Below are positions 1 through 8,532 of a stretch of DNA of 64,000 nucleotides, piece by piece. Source of the stretch: Frigidibacter sp. Its GTDB lineage: Bacteria; Pseudomonadota; Alphaproteobacteria; Rhodobacterales; Rhodobacteraceae. Below the pieces are notes generated by a model, which saw only the letters and a list, made by a program, of their open reading frames with translations, was not told where the DNA came from and made no database searches. The DNA lies in the NCBI RefSeq assembly GCF_030695035.1, contig NZ_JAUYTT010000019.1:1-64000 (forward strand), in the 5' to 3' direction. The position numbers and the translations under genes were made by a program. The stretch's first letter is position 1, and each line of letters starts with the position of its first letter.

Positions 1-90
1 AGACGGCGAAGCAACCGATCTCTCGGCTACAAGGCCTAACGTCCTAGTGGAGCGCAGAAGAGGCGCCGCTCAGCGGCGGCGCCGTCTCGA

Positions 91-127
91 TGTGCGGTTT
101 ATAGGCGCCACCCCCGCAAACTGTCAA
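91..127 (-). promoter_or_regulatory. Strong sigma-70 promoter of stable-RNA type, reading left
   Basis: On the minus strand a perfect -35 TTGACA (127-122) is followed after 17 bases by CTATAA (104-99). The transcript would start near 91 and run out of the left edge. It is followed by a GC-rich inverted repeat at 62-83 and no open reading frame. In Rhizobiales this arrangement is typical of rRNA or other stable-RNA operons. That assignment is inference, because the transcribed gene lies outside the window. Confidence 0.55.
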
Positions 128-320
128 CACGCTTTTTGAAAAAACTTCGCGCCGGGCCGCTGCCGCAGGGCGGGCAGGCTCCTCAAGGCGTCAATTTCAG
201 CCCGTAAACTGCCAGATTGGCGGTCTTGGGGTACGATTTACCCGCTAATCCGAGCTTTTTCGAATCGCGCGGGCGTGACACTCGAACCCTATCGCGCAGC
301 GAGCGACGGTTTCGTGACGC

Positions 321-1421
321 TCAGGCGCGGTTGAGCCTGCCGCCGGTCAACGGCTGGGGCACGCCGGTTGTTCCCGGCAGGCTGAGCGGCAGGCCCTTCA
401 CCGACCGGATCGCGAGATAGGCGAAGAGCTGCGCCTCCAGCGCATCGCCATCCCAGCCTGCCGCCTCGACCGGCTCGACGCGCACGCCGAGCCTGGTGCT
501 GAGGCGCTGCATCAGATGGCGGTTGAGCCGTCCGCCCCCGCCGACCAGCCAGCGGCGCGGCGCGCGCGGGACATGGCGCAACGCCGCGACCAGGCTCTCG
601 ACGGTGAAGGCGGCCAGCGTGGCGGCGCCATCGGCATCCGAGAGCGGCTCGACGATCTGGGCGCGGCGATGAAACTCGTTGCGGTCGAGCGATTTCGGCG
701 CGGGCCTGTCGAAGAAGGGATTGTCCATGAACGCCGCGACGAGATCCTCATGGATGCGGCCGCTCGCGGCGAGCGCCCCGTCCGCATCATAGGGCCGCCC
801 GAGCCGGCGCAGGACGAAGTCATCGAGCAGCGCACTCGCAGGCCCGGTATCGAAGGCGATGACCTCCTCGCCCTCGATCCAGGTGACGTTGCCGACACCG
901 CCGAGGTTCAGCACCATCACGGGCTGCTCCATGCCCTGCGCCAGCGCCCGGTGATAGAGCGGCGCAAACGGTGCCCCCTCCCCGCCTGCCGCGACATCGG
1001 CATGGCGGAAGCGGTCAACGGTCGCGATGCCCAGCACGGCTGCGATGGCGGGGCCGTCGATCAGCTGGCGGGTAAAGCGCTGCTGCGGGCGGTGATAGAC
1101 GGTCTGGCCGTGCAGGCCGACGAGGTCGATGCCGGCAGGGTCGATCTCGTGCTCGGCGATGAAGCGCCGGATCGCGGCGAGATGATCGGCGGTGACCTCG
1201 GCTTCGAGCTGATGGAGCGGCTCGGTCAGGGCCCGCTCGGCCTGTGCGATCAGCGCCTGCAGCGCGGCGCGCGTCGCCTCGCGATAGGGGTAGGAGGCTC
1301 CGGCCCCGAAACTGACGGCATCGTGCCCATCGCTGGTCACGATCGAGACGTCGATGCCGTCCATCGAGGTGCCGCTGATGACGCCCAGCGCGGTGAGGCT
1401 GTCCTGCCGAAGTCGGTCCAT
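321..1421 (-). CDS. anmK: Anhydro-N-acetylmuramic acid kinase AnmK
   Basis: Cytoplasmic kinase that hydrolyses and phosphorylates 1,6-anhydro-MurNAc to MurNAc-6-phosphate, returning cell-wall turnover products to metabolism. The protein has 366 residues, the normal family length. The ATP-binding motif GTSMDG is at residues 17-22, and the sugar-kinase motifs LNLGGVGN and DTGPASALLD follow in the second half. The start at 1421 places the GTSMDG motif at the usual distance from the N-terminus. It lies 26 bases downstream of two DUF1330 genes on the same strand, so it may be the last gene of a small transcription unit. Confidence 0.95.
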   Translation of the reverse strand: MDRLRQDSLTALGVISGTSMDGIDVSIVTSDGHDAVSFGAGASYPYREATRAALQALIAQAERALTEPLHQLEAEVTADHLAAIRRFIAEHEIDPAGIDLVGLHGQTVYHRPQQRFTRQLIDGPAIAAVLGIATVDRFRHADVAAGGEGAPFAPLYHRALAQGMEQPVMVLNLGGVGNVTWIEGEEVIAFDTGPASALLDDFVLRRLGRPYDADGALAASGRIHEDLVAAFMDNPFFDRPAPKSLDRNEFHRRAQIVEPLSDADGAATLAAFTVESLVAALRHVPRAPRRWLVGGGGRLNRHLMQRLSTRLGVRVEPVEAAGWDGDALEAQLFAYLAIRSVKGLPLSLPGTTGVPQPLTGGRLNRA

Positions 1422-1447
1422 CGCCTGCCGTCCGCGCTGCTGTCGGC

Positions 1448-1756
1448 CTACTCGCCCGGCTGGGCTCCGTCATAGCCGCCGATGATGACGAGATCGACCT
1501 TGCCGACCAGAGCCAGGTGCTTCACCGCTTCCTGGTATTCGGGCGAGGCATAGCAGGCGCGCGCCGTCTCCTCGTCCTTGAATTCGAGGACGACGTTATG
1601 CTTGCGGCCCTCGCCGCGGGCGAGCTTGTACTCGCCGCCGCGGACCAGAAACTTCGCGCCGTATTTCGCGAAAGCCACCGCATTCAGGGCGCGGTAGCGG
1701 GCATATTCTTCCTCATTGTCGACGTCGAGCCGAGCGATCCAGTAGCCCTTGGCCAT
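1448..1756 (-). CDS. DUF1330 domain protein (second of a tandem pair)
   Basis: A 102-residue protein starting MAKGYWIARLDV. It belongs to DUF1330, small dimeric alpha/beta-barrel proteins with the ferredoxin-like fold of antibiotic-biosynthesis monooxygenases. The motif VRGGEYKLARGEG followed by NVVLEF matches the family core. No biochemical role is established. The start is one base past the stop of the upstream paralogue, so translation is probably coupled. I prefer the ATG at 1756 because a longer reading runs back through the upstream gene and loses family similarity. Confidence 0.9.
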   Translation of the reverse strand: MAKGYWIARLDVDNEEEYARYRALNAVAFAKYGAKFLVRGGEYKLARGEGRKHNVVLEFKDEETARACYASPEYQEAVKHLALVGKVDLVIIGGYDGAQPGE

Positions 1757-1757
1757 G

Positions 1758-2045
1758 TCAGACGCCCTCGACCACGACGATGTCGATCTCGCCGGCGCCC
1801 TCGCGCAGCTTGCGGGCCTCGGCATAGTCCTGCGACATGGCATAGGCCTTGGCGGCCTCGAAGCTCTCGAACTCGATAACGACGTTGCGGGCCCGGCCTT
1901 CGCCTTCCGCCACGGTCATCATGCCGCCGCGCACCAGCGGGGTGCCGCCGAATTTCCGGATTGCTTCGGACGCCTTGGCGGCATAGGCTGCCCATTGCGT
2001 CGCGTTGCTGACCTTGGCGCGCGCCACGACATATCCCTTGGGCAT
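1758..2045 (-). CDS. DUF1330 domain protein (first of a tandem pair)
   Basis: A 95-residue DUF1330 protein starting MPKGYVVARAKV. It is a clear paralogue of the gene immediately downstream, with VRGGMMTVAEGEG and NVVIEFES at equivalent places. It carries no signal peptide or membrane segment, so it should be cytoplasmic. The pair is separated by one base. Duplication inside an operon suggests a heterodimer or two related substrates, but that is inference. The function is unknown. Confidence 0.9.
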   Translation of the reverse strand: MPKGYVVARAKVSNATQWAAYAAKASEAIRKFGGTPLVRGGMMTVAEGEGRARNVVIEFESFEAAKAYAMSQDYAEARKLREGAGEIDIVVVEGV

Positions 2046-2082
2046 GGTCCGAATCCTCTGAGAGATTGACTAGGGTCCGAGC

Positions 2083-2790
2083 TTAGGAGGCCGCAGCGAT
2101 CTCGTCCATGATCGCGGCCGCCGCCCCGCGCGGGTCGGCTGCGCGGATGATGGGACGCCCGATCACCAGATGATCGACGCCGGCGCGGATCGCCTCGCCC
2201 GGGGTCAGGGTCCGCTTCTGGTCGCCGGCGGCGCTGCCCGCGGGCCGGATGCCCGGCGTTACGATCAGCATGTCGGCGCCGATCACGTCCCGGACGATCT
2301 CGGTCTCGGCCGCCGAGCAGACGATGCCGTCGATGCCGGCGGTGCGGGCCTGTTCGGCGCGCAGACGCACGAGTTCGCGCACGGCCAGCCCATAGCCGGC
2401 ATCGCGCAGATCACCATCGTCATAGGAGGTGAGCGCCGTCACAGCGAGAAGCTTCAGATCCGCCCCATCGCGTCCCTCGACGGCGCCGCGCATGGTCTGG
2501 GGGTAGGCGTGGACGGTCAGCAGGTCGACCCCGAGATTGCTGAGGGAGGCGACGCCCTCGGTCACCGTGTTGCCGATGTCGTGGAGCTTCAGATCGAGGA
2601 AGACCTTCTTGCCCTCGGCCACCAGTTGCTGGGTGAGCTGCAAGCCACCTGCGAAGGCGAGCGCATAGCCGATCTTGTAGAAGCTCGCGGCATCGCCGAG
2701 TTGCGAAACGATGCGATAGGCGTCCCAGATCGTGGGAACGTCGAGCGCGACGATCATGCGGTCGCGCAGGTCGTTGATCTTATGCGTCAT
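2083..2790 (-). CDS. pyrF: Orotidine 5'-phosphate decarboxylase PyrF
   Basis: Decarboxylates OMP to UMP, the last step of de novo pyrimidine synthesis. The 235-residue protein has the catalytic Asp-Lys-Asp signature in [14 protein letters not shown]. The phosphate-binding TPGIRP is near the C-terminus, followed by GRPI. The start is placed at the ATG at 2790 (MTHKINDL), which has GGGAG seven bases upstream. A longer reading adds an N-terminal extension unlike the family. It lies upstream of the DUF1330 pair on the same strand, with a 37-base gap. Confidence 0.95.
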   Translation of the reverse strand: MTHKINDLRDRMIVALDVPTIWDAYRIVSQLGDAASFYKIGYALAFAGGLQLTQQLVAEGKKVFLDLKLHDIGNTVTEGVASLSNLGVDLLTVHAYPQTMRGAVEGRDGADLKLLAVTALTSYDDGDLRDAGYGLAVRELVRLRAEQARTAGIDGIVCSAAETEIVRDVIGADMLIVTPGIRPAGSAAGDQKRTLTPGEAIRAGVDHLVIGRPIIRAADPRGAAAAIMDEIAAAS

Positions 2791-2994
2791 CCAGCGGCTC
2801 CCGAGTTTTGAAGGAAGGCGCATGATTCGACTGTGGACGCAAGAGAGAGGCGGCTCTCCGTCTTTCCGGGTCGTTCATAGGCTCGGCCCGCATATCCCGA
2901 CCGCGTGACTGACGCGCCACCCGCCCCTGCCGCATTGCCGGCCAAGGCGTATAGTCGGCGCGAGGCTTCACACCGATGGATTGGCGCAACGAGG

Positions 2995-4251
2995 ATGGTC
3001 GTGGACGAAAACGCCCTTCTGAGCCGCCTGGCGGTCTCCCTTGCGATTGGCCTGCTGATCGGACTCGAGCGTGGCTGGCGCAGCCGCGGCGAGGACGATC
3101 ACCTGCGGACCGCCGGTCTGCGCACCTTCGCTCTGTCCGGCCTGCTCGGCGGCGTGACCGGCCTCATCGGGCAGCAACAAGGCACCACGCTGATCGGCCT
3201 GGTTTTCCTTGGCTACAGCGCCGCCTTCGCGGCGTTCCACTGGCTGGAGGCCCAGGCAGAGCGCAATTTCAGCGTGACCTCGGTCGTCGCCGGCATGTCG
3301 ACTTTCATGCTGGGTGTCCTCGCCGTGGTCGGCGACCTTCGTGCCGCGATCGCCGGCGCCGTGGCGATGGCCGTGCTGCTGGCGATGCGCGAGCAATTGC
3401 ACCGCTGGGTTGCCTCGCTGAGCTGGGCGGAGATCCGCTCCGGTCTGACCCTGCTCGCCATGACATTCCTCTTGCTGCCGATACTGCCGAACCGGACGAT
3501 CGACCCGTGGGATGCCATCAATCCCTACATCATCTGGCTGCTGACCATTCTGATCGCGGCAGTGTCGTTCACCGGCTATGTCGCGATCCGCATCTTCGGC
3601 GATCGCCTCGGCGTGATGATGGCGGCGGTCGCCGGCGGCCTCGCCTCTTCGACCGCCACCACCATCACGCTCGCCGAGTTGGTCAGACAGCATCCCGAAT
3701 CCCGGAACTTGCTCGCCGCCGGAATCCTGACGTCGGGACTGGTCATGGTGGCCCGTGTCACCATCGTCGCAAGCGCCCTGAACCCGATGCTGCTACAGCC
3801 ACTGCTGCTGCCGCTCCTATCCGGCGGCTCCGTCCTGGCGGTCGGGGCCGGTCTGATGCTGGTGTTCAGCCGAGGCAGCTCCCAGCAGCCCGTGCTGAAA
3901 ATCGCGAACCCCCTCGAAATGGCCTCGGCGCTGAAGATGGCGGCCCTGCTGACCTCGGTCATGCTCGCCGCGCACCTGCTCCAGCGGTATTTCGGCGACG
4001 CCGGCGTGCTGGCGACGGCCGGCCTGTCGGGGATGGCCGATGTTGACGCCATCGTCATCTCGATGGCCCGCATGGCGATGGGAGCGGTCGATCCCGCGCT
4101 CGCGGCTCAGGCGATCCTGTTCGCTACCGCCGTCAACACGCTGGTCAAATCCGTGCTCGCGGCAGCGGCCGGCGATGGCAAACTCGGGCTTCTCGTCGCC
4201 CTCGTCAGCGTCGTCGCGGTCGCTGCAGGCGCTGTCACCGCGCTTGGCTGA
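2995..4251 (+). CDS. MgtC/SapB family membrane protein with DUF4010 domain
   Basis: A 418-residue inner-membrane protein with about twelve hydrophobic helices. The N-terminal part carries the MgtC hallmark LAIGLLIGLERGWRSR. The C-terminal half is DUF4010-like, with a conserved polar stretch GGLASSTATTITLAEL in the middle. Homologues are annotated as MgtC/SapB transporters, but the substrate is not known. The first plausible start is the ATG at 2995. Upstream in-frame codons give a hydrophilic leader unlike membrane proteins of this family. It is divergent from pyrF and convergent with the DsbA-family gene. Confidence 0.85.
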   Translation: MVVDENALLSRLAVSLAIGLLIGLERGWRSRGEDDHLRTAGLRTFALSGLLGGVTGLIGQQQGTTLIGLVFLGYSAAFAAFHWLEAQAERNFSVTSVVAGMSTFMLGVLAVVGDLRAAIAGAVAMAVLLAMREQLHRWVASLSWAEIRSGLTLLAMTFLLLPILPNRTIDPWDAINPYIIWLLTILIAAVSFTGYVAIRIFGDRLGVMMAAVAGGLASSTATTITLAELVRQHPESRNLLAAGILTSGLVMVARVTIVASALNPMLLQPLLLPLLSGGSVLAVGAGLMLVFSRGSSQQPVLKIANPLEMASALKMAALLTSVMLAAHLLQRYFGDAGVLATAGLSGMADVDAIVISMARMAMGAVDPALAAQAILFATAVNTLVKSVLAAAAGDGKLGLLVALVSVVAVAAGAVTALG

Positions 4252-4276
4252 GTGCGGCTACAGCGCCTGCAGCCGT

Positions 4277-4936
4277 TCAGGACTGCGGCATCGCGGGCTG
4301 CTGCTCCAAGGCCTGTGCGAAGACCTGCGCCCAGACATCGCCGGTCTGCGCGCCGGAGACCGCGAGCTTGCCGTCGACGATGAAGAACGGCACCCCGGTG
4401 ACGCCGACCTGCTGGGCGTGAGACTCGAGCCCGATCACGGTCTCGCGCAGCTCCTCGTTGGTCAGCTCGTCGCGCGCGGCCTGCTCGTCGAAGCCCTGCT
4501 CAACCGCGATGGCGACGAGCGTGTCGAGATCGCCGATATCGCGGCCATCCTGCCAGTAGGCCTTGAACAGCGCCGCCTTCATTTCGGTGCCACGCTGCAC
4601 GGTCGAGGCCGCAGCGACCAGCATGTGCGCCATGCGGGTGTTGACGCTCTTCGTCACGCGGGCCCAGTTGAAGGTGACGCCGCTTTCGAGCGCGGCTTCG
4701 GAGAGCCGGATCTCGATCTCCTTGCGCTTGCCAGCGCCGAACTTAGCATCGAGATAGGCGGTTCGGTCCATCCCCTCGGCCGGCATGTCGGGATTCAGCT
4801 CATAGGGCAGCCAGGTGATGGCGACACGGTCGGTCAGGCCATGGCTCTCCAGCGCCTTCTCCAGCCGCGCCTTGCCGATGAAGCACCAGGGGCAGGCGAG
4901 ATCGGAGACGATCGCGATGGGAAGTTTGTCTTTCAT
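4277..4936 (-). CDS. DsbA family (FrnE-like) oxidoreductase
   Basis: A 219-residue thioredoxin-fold protein with the redox motif CPWC at residues 15-18 and the cis-proline segment TGVPFFIVDG near the C-terminus. There is no signal peptide, so it is a cytoplasmic DsbA/FrnE-type disulfide oxidoreductase or isomerase. The physiological substrate cannot be read from sequence. The ATG at 4936 is chosen because it gives the usual spacing of the CPWC motif. It sits 13 bases downstream of the toxin gene on the same strand, which may give it read-through expression. Confidence 0.88.
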   Translation of the reverse strand: MKDKLPIAIVSDLACPWCFIGKARLEKALESHGLTDRVAITWLPYELNPDMPAEGMDRTAYLDAKFGAGKRKEIEIRLSEAALESGVTFNWARVTKSVNTRMAHMLVAAASTVQRGTEMKAALFKAYWQDGRDIGDLDTLVAIAVEQGFDEQAARDELTNEELRETVIGLESHAQQVGVTGVPFFIVDGKLAVSGAQTGDVWAQVFAQALEQQPAMPQS

Positions 4937-4949
4937 GGCGGTCTCCTTC

Positions 4950-5336
4950 TCAAACCTTCTGGATCGCGCCGCCATAGCGGGCCACCGTGTTGTCGGACGT
5001 CAACAGGGTGATTCCTTCGACCTTGGCCTGAGCGACCAGGATGCGATCGAACGGATCCCTATGGATCGGCGGCAATCCGTCGATCGCAACCGCATGCTCG
5101 CCCGTGACCGGCAACTCGGCAAAACCATGGTCGAGCAAGCCGCGTCTCAGAAGTCTCGCGTCAACCGAAAAATCACTCCGGCCGAGACTGGTCTTGATGG
5201 CGATCTCCCACAGGCTCGCCGCGCTGAAATACAACTCGCTGTCGGCTGAGTCGATGATGCGTCGCGCTTCCGCCGACAGCCGGTCGGGTCGACCCGCGTT
5301 CCACAGCAGAAGGTGCGTATCGAGAAGAGCCTTCAC
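4950..5336 (-). CDS. PIN-domain toxin, VapC-like ribonuclease
   Basis: A 128-residue PIN-domain protein. The first acidic residue is in LLDTHLLLW, the second in AASLWEIAIK and the next in DPFDRILVAQA, with LLTSD near the end. These form the Mg-binding site of VapC-type toxins, which cleave RNA (often initiator tRNA or the 23S sarcin-ricin loop). The start overlaps the stop of the antitoxin gene by four bases (ATGA), the usual coupling in this class. The target RNA cannot be predicted. Confidence 0.92.
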   Translation of the reverse strand: MKALLDTHLLLWNAGRPDRLSAEARRIIDSADSELYFSAASLWEIAIKTSLGRSDFSVDARLLRRGLLDHGFAELPVTGEHAVAIDGLPPIHRDPFDRILVAQAKVEGITLLTSDNTVARYGGAIQKV

Positions 5337-5578
5337 GATCGCCCGTTGAACATGGCTTCGATCTCTGCCCGCCCCATCTCATCGAAATCATCGGGCACCG
5401 TCATTTGCCCGACCATAAAACCAGTGCGTTGGAGCGGCTTGGCCTCGATCGGCTCCAACGGGACGACCTTGACCATGGGCTTCCCCGCCTTCGCGATGAT
5501 GAAGGCCTCGCCCTTCGCGGCGCGGTCGACCAGGCGCGACAGATGCGTCTTCGCGTCGTGGATGTTCACCTTCTCCAT
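5333..5578 (-). CDS. Phd/YefM-type antitoxin
   Basis: An 81-residue protein beginning MEKVNIHDAKTHLSRL, the characteristic DNA-binding N-terminus of Phd/YefM antitoxins, followed by FIIAKAGKPMVKVVPL. The C-terminal part should neutralise the PIN-domain toxin encoded immediately downstream. Such complexes repress their own promoter, and a repeat that could serve as the operator lies just upstream at 5591-5610. Both genes have base composition like their neighbours. Confidence 0.92.
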   Translation of the reverse strand: MEKVNIHDAKTHLSRLVDRAAKGEAFIIAKAGKPMVKVVPLEPIEAKPLQRTGFMVGQMTVPDDFDEMGRAEIEAMFNGRS

Positions 5579-5590
5579 TGCCGACCTCAG

Positions 5591-5610
5591 GTTAGTTCAA
5601 TTGAGTTAGT
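5591..5610 (-). promoter_or_regulatory. Candidate operator of the toxin-antitoxin operon
   Basis: Two direct copies of GTTAGT flank an eight-base palindrome TCAATTGA in the 53-base gap between epmB and the antitoxin gene. It is the only AT-rich island there, and a weak -10-like TAAACT overlaps it on the minus strand. Autoregulatory binding by the antitoxin is the family norm. Assigning it to this site is inference. Confidence 0.45.
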
Positions 5611-5631
5611 TTACCAGAGCAGCCATTGTCT

Positions 5632-6699
5632 TCAACCCGGTGGATAGAGGTGCCGCTCGCCATGGCGGTCCTCGGCAAAAGCCTCGACGCTGGGCGTCTC
5701 GCAGGCCGAGAGGAAGGCGGGGCCGACGGGGATCTTCCCCGCCCCGCCGGGGATGTCGAGGATATAGGTCGGCTGGCACAGCCCGGACAGATGGCCTCGC
5801 AGGCTTTTGACGAGGGCCTGGCCCTCCTCCAGCGAGAGCCGGAACGCCGCCGTGCCGGGCGCGAAGTCCGGATGGTGCAGATAATAGGGCTTCACCCGGT
5901 TCTCGACGAAGGCGCGCATCAGGGCCGACAGGGTTGCGACGTCGGCGTTGACGCCTCTGAGGAGCACGCTCTGGCTGATCAGGACATGGCCGGCATCCGC
6001 CAGCCGCGCCAGTGCGGTCCGTGCAGCGGGCGTGAACTCGCGCGGGTGATTGGCATGGATGGCGACATAGCTTGCCTTGCCCGGTATCCGCAGGGCGGCG
6101 GCATAATCGGCCGTGATGCGGTCGGGCTCGACCATCGGCACGCGAGTGTGCCAGCGCGCCACCTTGATATGGTCGATCGCGCCCAGACGCTGCGCCACCT
6201 CCCGCACCCGCCTGGCCGACAGGATCAACGGATCGCCGCCCGTCATGATGACCTCCCAGATCTCGGGATGATCGGCGAGATAGGCCAGCGCCGCCTCGAG
6301 CTTCCCACCCGTCAGCGCATCGCCGCCAGGGCCGACCATCTCGCGGCGGAAGCAGAAACGGCAATAGACCGGGCAGGCATGGACGAGCTTGAGCAGGGCG
6401 CGATCGGGATAGCGATGCACCACGCCCTCGACCGGCGAATGGGCCTCGTCGCCAATCGGATCGGCGCGCTCCTGCGGCAGGGTGACGAGTTCGGCCGGGT
6501 CCGGGACGAACTGGCGCGCGATCGGGTCGTCAGGATCGGCCGGGTCGATCAGCGCGGCCATGGCCGGCGTCACCGAGACGGCGTAGCGCGCAGCCACGGC
6601 TTCCAGCGCCTCGCGTCTTTCGGGCGCGACCAAGCCGGCCTCGACGAGGGCACCGACGCTGCGCAGCGGCTGTCCGCCGGGAGGCTGGTGAAGGGTCAT
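5632..6699 (-). CDS. epmB: EF-P lysine 2,3-aminomutase EpmB (KamA family)
   Basis: Radical-SAM, PLP-dependent enzyme that converts (S)-alpha-lysine to (R)-beta-lysine for attachment to elongation factor P. The 355-residue protein has the 4Fe-4S motif CPVYCRFC (Cys 109, 113, 116) followed by FRREMVGP. The later motif GGDPLIL fits SAM binding. It is shorter than clostridial lysine aminomutases and lacks their long C-terminal extension, as EpmB does. It overlaps epmA by four bases (ATGA). The ATG at 6699 starts MTLHQPPGG and gives the expected length. Proximity to epmA and efp makes the EF-P role firm. Confidence 0.93.
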   Translation of the reverse strand: MTLHQPPGGQPLRSVGALVEAGLVAPERREALEAVAARYAVSVTPAMAALIDPADPDDPIARQFVPDPAELVTLPQERADPIGDEAHSPVEGVVHRYPDRALLKLVHACPVYCRFCFRREMVGPGGDALTGGKLEAALAYLADHPEIWEVIMTGGDPLILSARRVREVAQRLGAIDHIKVARWHTRVPMVEPDRITADYAAALRIPGKASYVAIHANHPREFTPAARTALARLADAGHVLISQSVLLRGVNADVATLSALMRAFVENRVKPYYLHHPDFAPGTAAFRLSLEEGQALVKSLRGHLSGLCQPTYILDIPGGAGKIPVGPAFLSACETPSVEAFAEDRHGERHLYPPG

Positions 6700-7760
6700 G
6701 GCGTTCCCCTGCCCGGTTCCGCCACCGGCGTCCAGAGCACATCCTCGATCCGGCGGGCGCCGGTGCAGAGCATCACCAGGCGATCGAAGCCCAGCGCGAT
6801 GCCGCTGGCCTGCGGCATCACGGCGAGCGCGCTCAGGAAATCCTCGTCGACGGGATAGCGCTCGCCATAGATGCGCGCCTTCTCGTCCATATCGGCCTCG
6901 AAGCGCCGGCGCTGCTCGGCCGGATCGGTGAGTTCGCCAAAGGCATTCGCCAGTTCGACGCCGCAGGCATAGAGCTCGAAGCGCTCGGAGACGCGGGGAT
7001 CGCCGGGTTTCGGGCGCGCGAGCGCGGCTTCCGAAATCGGGTACTCGCACAGGATCGTTGCCCGCCCCCGGCCGAGATGAGGCTCGATCCGCTCCGAGAG
7101 AATGCGGCTGAAGATGTCCGACCAGCTGTCGTCATCGGCCACCCGGATGCCGGCTTCGGCCGCATCGGCGGCGAGACCGCCCCGGTCGACATTGTTGTCG
7201 GCGGTGACGGTGCGCAAGAGGTCGATGCCGGCGTGACGCTGGAAGGCGTCCTGCAGCGTCAGCCGCTCGGGCTCAGCGAAGGGATCAGCCTCGATGCCGC
7301 GCCAGCGCAGTGCGGTCACATCTGCTGCCTGAGCCGCCTCGGCCAGCAGAGAAGCCGCATCCTGCATCAGCGTCTCGTAGCCCTCGCCGGCGCGATACCA
7401 TTCCAGCATCGTGAACTCGGGATGATGCAGCGCGGTGCGCTCTCGGTTGCGGAAGACGCGGGCGAAATCGAAGATGCGGGGCTCGCCGGCCGCCAGCAGT
7501 TTCTTGGCCGCGAATTCGGGCGAGGTGTGCAGGTAATAGGGATGGCAGGTCCCGGCATCATCGATCAGCGTCGTGGCGAAGCCATGCAGATGCGTCTCGT
7601 TGCCCGGCGAGACCTGCAGGATGGCGGCCTCGACCTCGACGAAATCCCGAGTCTCGAACCAGCGGCGCAGCGCCGCCCTGATGCGGCCGCGCGCGAGCAG
7701 CGCGGGGCGGCGGTCGGCGTGGATGTCGGGCCGCCAGAACGGGGGAGGCTGGTTTTCCAT
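6696..7760 (-). CDS. epmA: EF-P--lysine ligase EpmA (GenX/PoxA)
   Basis: Class II lysyl-tRNA synthetase paralogue that attaches (R)-beta-lysine to the conserved lysine of EF-P instead of tRNA. The 354-residue protein contains the class II motif 2 region ([16 protein letters not shown]) and motif 3 ([12 protein letters not shown]). It lacks the N-terminal anticodon-binding domain of true LysRS. The ATG at 7760 (MENQPPPFW) is chosen; an in-frame upstream ATG adds about 21 unlikely residues. It is the first gene of the epmA-epmB unit and is divergent from efp, with 111 bases between. Confidence 0.93.
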   Translation of the reverse strand: MENQPPPFWRPDIHADRRPALLARGRIRAALRRWFETRDFVEVEAAILQVSPGNETHLHGFATTLIDDAGTCHPYYLHTSPEFAAKKLLAAGEPRIFDFARVFRNRERTALHHPEFTMLEWYRAGEGYETLMQDAASLLAEAAQAADVTALRWRGIEADPFAEPERLTLQDAFQRHAGIDLLRTVTADNNVDRGGLAADAAEAGIRVADDDSWSDIFSRILSERIEPHLGRGRATILCEYPISEAALARPKPGDPRVSERFELYACGVELANAFGELTDPAEQRRRFEADMDEKARIYGERYPVDEDFLSALAVMPQASGIALGFDRLVMLCTGARRIEDVLWTPVAEPGRGTP

Positions 7761-7871
7761 CGTCTCAGGTTCGAACGTCTGCAAGCTTCCGTTTCGCCTG
7801 CAAATGCGGTAGTTGCGCGGCAACGAATGTCGATCCGGCGCCGGCGGCGCACAAGCTCAAGGACAAGTCAC

Positions 7872-8441
7872 GTGGTCAAGGTCATCGCATCCTCGGTTCG
7901 CAAGGGCAATGTGCTCGAACTCGACGGCCATCTCTGCTCGGTGCTCTCGGCAGAGAGCTTCTTCCCCGGCAAGGGCACCCCGACGACGCAGATCGACATG
8001 CGTCGCATCCATGACGGCACCAAGATGACCCAGCGCTACAAGACGACCGAGCAGGTCGAGCGCGCCTATGTCGAAGACCGCGACTTCACCTATCTCTACC
8101 AGGACGGCGAGCAGTACGTGTTCATGAACCCCGAGACCTTCGACCAGATCAATGTCGATGGCGACGTGGTCGGGAACATGGCGCCCTATCTCCAGGAGGG
8201 CATGAAGGTCTCGCTTTCGGTGTTCGAGGAGAAGGCCGTCTCGATCGAGCTGCCGCAGCGTGTCACCTGCGAGGTCGCCGAGACCGAGCCGGTCACCAAG
8301 GGCCAGACGGCCTCGTCCTCCTACAAGCCGGCGATGCTGACGAACGGCGTGCGCACCGCGGTGCCGCCGCATATCGGTCCCGGCGTTCGCATTGTCGTGC
8401 TGACGGAAGACGGCTCCTATGTGGAGCGCGCCAAGGACTGA
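7872..8441 (+). CDS. efp: Translation elongation factor P
   Basis: Relieves ribosome stalling at polyproline stretches by binding between the P and E sites. The 189-residue protein has three beta domains. The modifiable lysine is Lys34 in the loop FFPGKGTPT, the site that EpmA would beta-lysylate. The start is a GTG at 7872, with AAGGA about eight bases upstream. The downstream sequence [12 protein letters not shown] matches the family N-terminus directly. A rho-independent terminator follows at 8491-8514. Confidence 0.96.
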   Translation: MVKVIASSVRKGNVLELDGHLCSVLSAESFFPGKGTPTTQIDMRRIHDGTKMTQRYKTTEQVERAYVEDRDFTYLYQDGEQYVFMNPETFDQINVDGDVVGNMAPYLQEGMKVSLSVFEEKAVSIELPQRVTCEVAETEPVTKGQTASSSYKPAMLTNGVRTAVPPHIGPGVRIVVLTEDGSYVERAKD

Positions 8442-8490
8442 TCGCGACGGCCGGTGCAATCGCCGGCGATGTGATTATATCGGCGACGCG

Positions 8491-8514
8491 ACGGGCCCTT
8501 TCCGGGCCCGTTTT
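8491..8514 (+). terminator. Rho-independent terminator after efp
   Basis: An 8-bp perfect stem ACGGGCCC / GGGCCCGT with a five-base loop, followed by TTTCGTTTC. It lies 50 bases past the efp stop codon and ahead of the DUF1993 gene. Confidence 0.85.
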
Positions 8515-8532
8515 CGTTTCCGAGGATCACCC

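Noticed and set aside
255-290. GGTTCGAGT on the minus strand resembling a tRNA T-loop
   Set aside because: No T-stem pairing around it, and no D-arm or acceptor stem within 75 bases.
217-420. 67-codon plus-strand frame at the left edge
   Set aside because: It runs into the 3' end of anmK on the other strand, has no ribosome site and no similarity I recognise.
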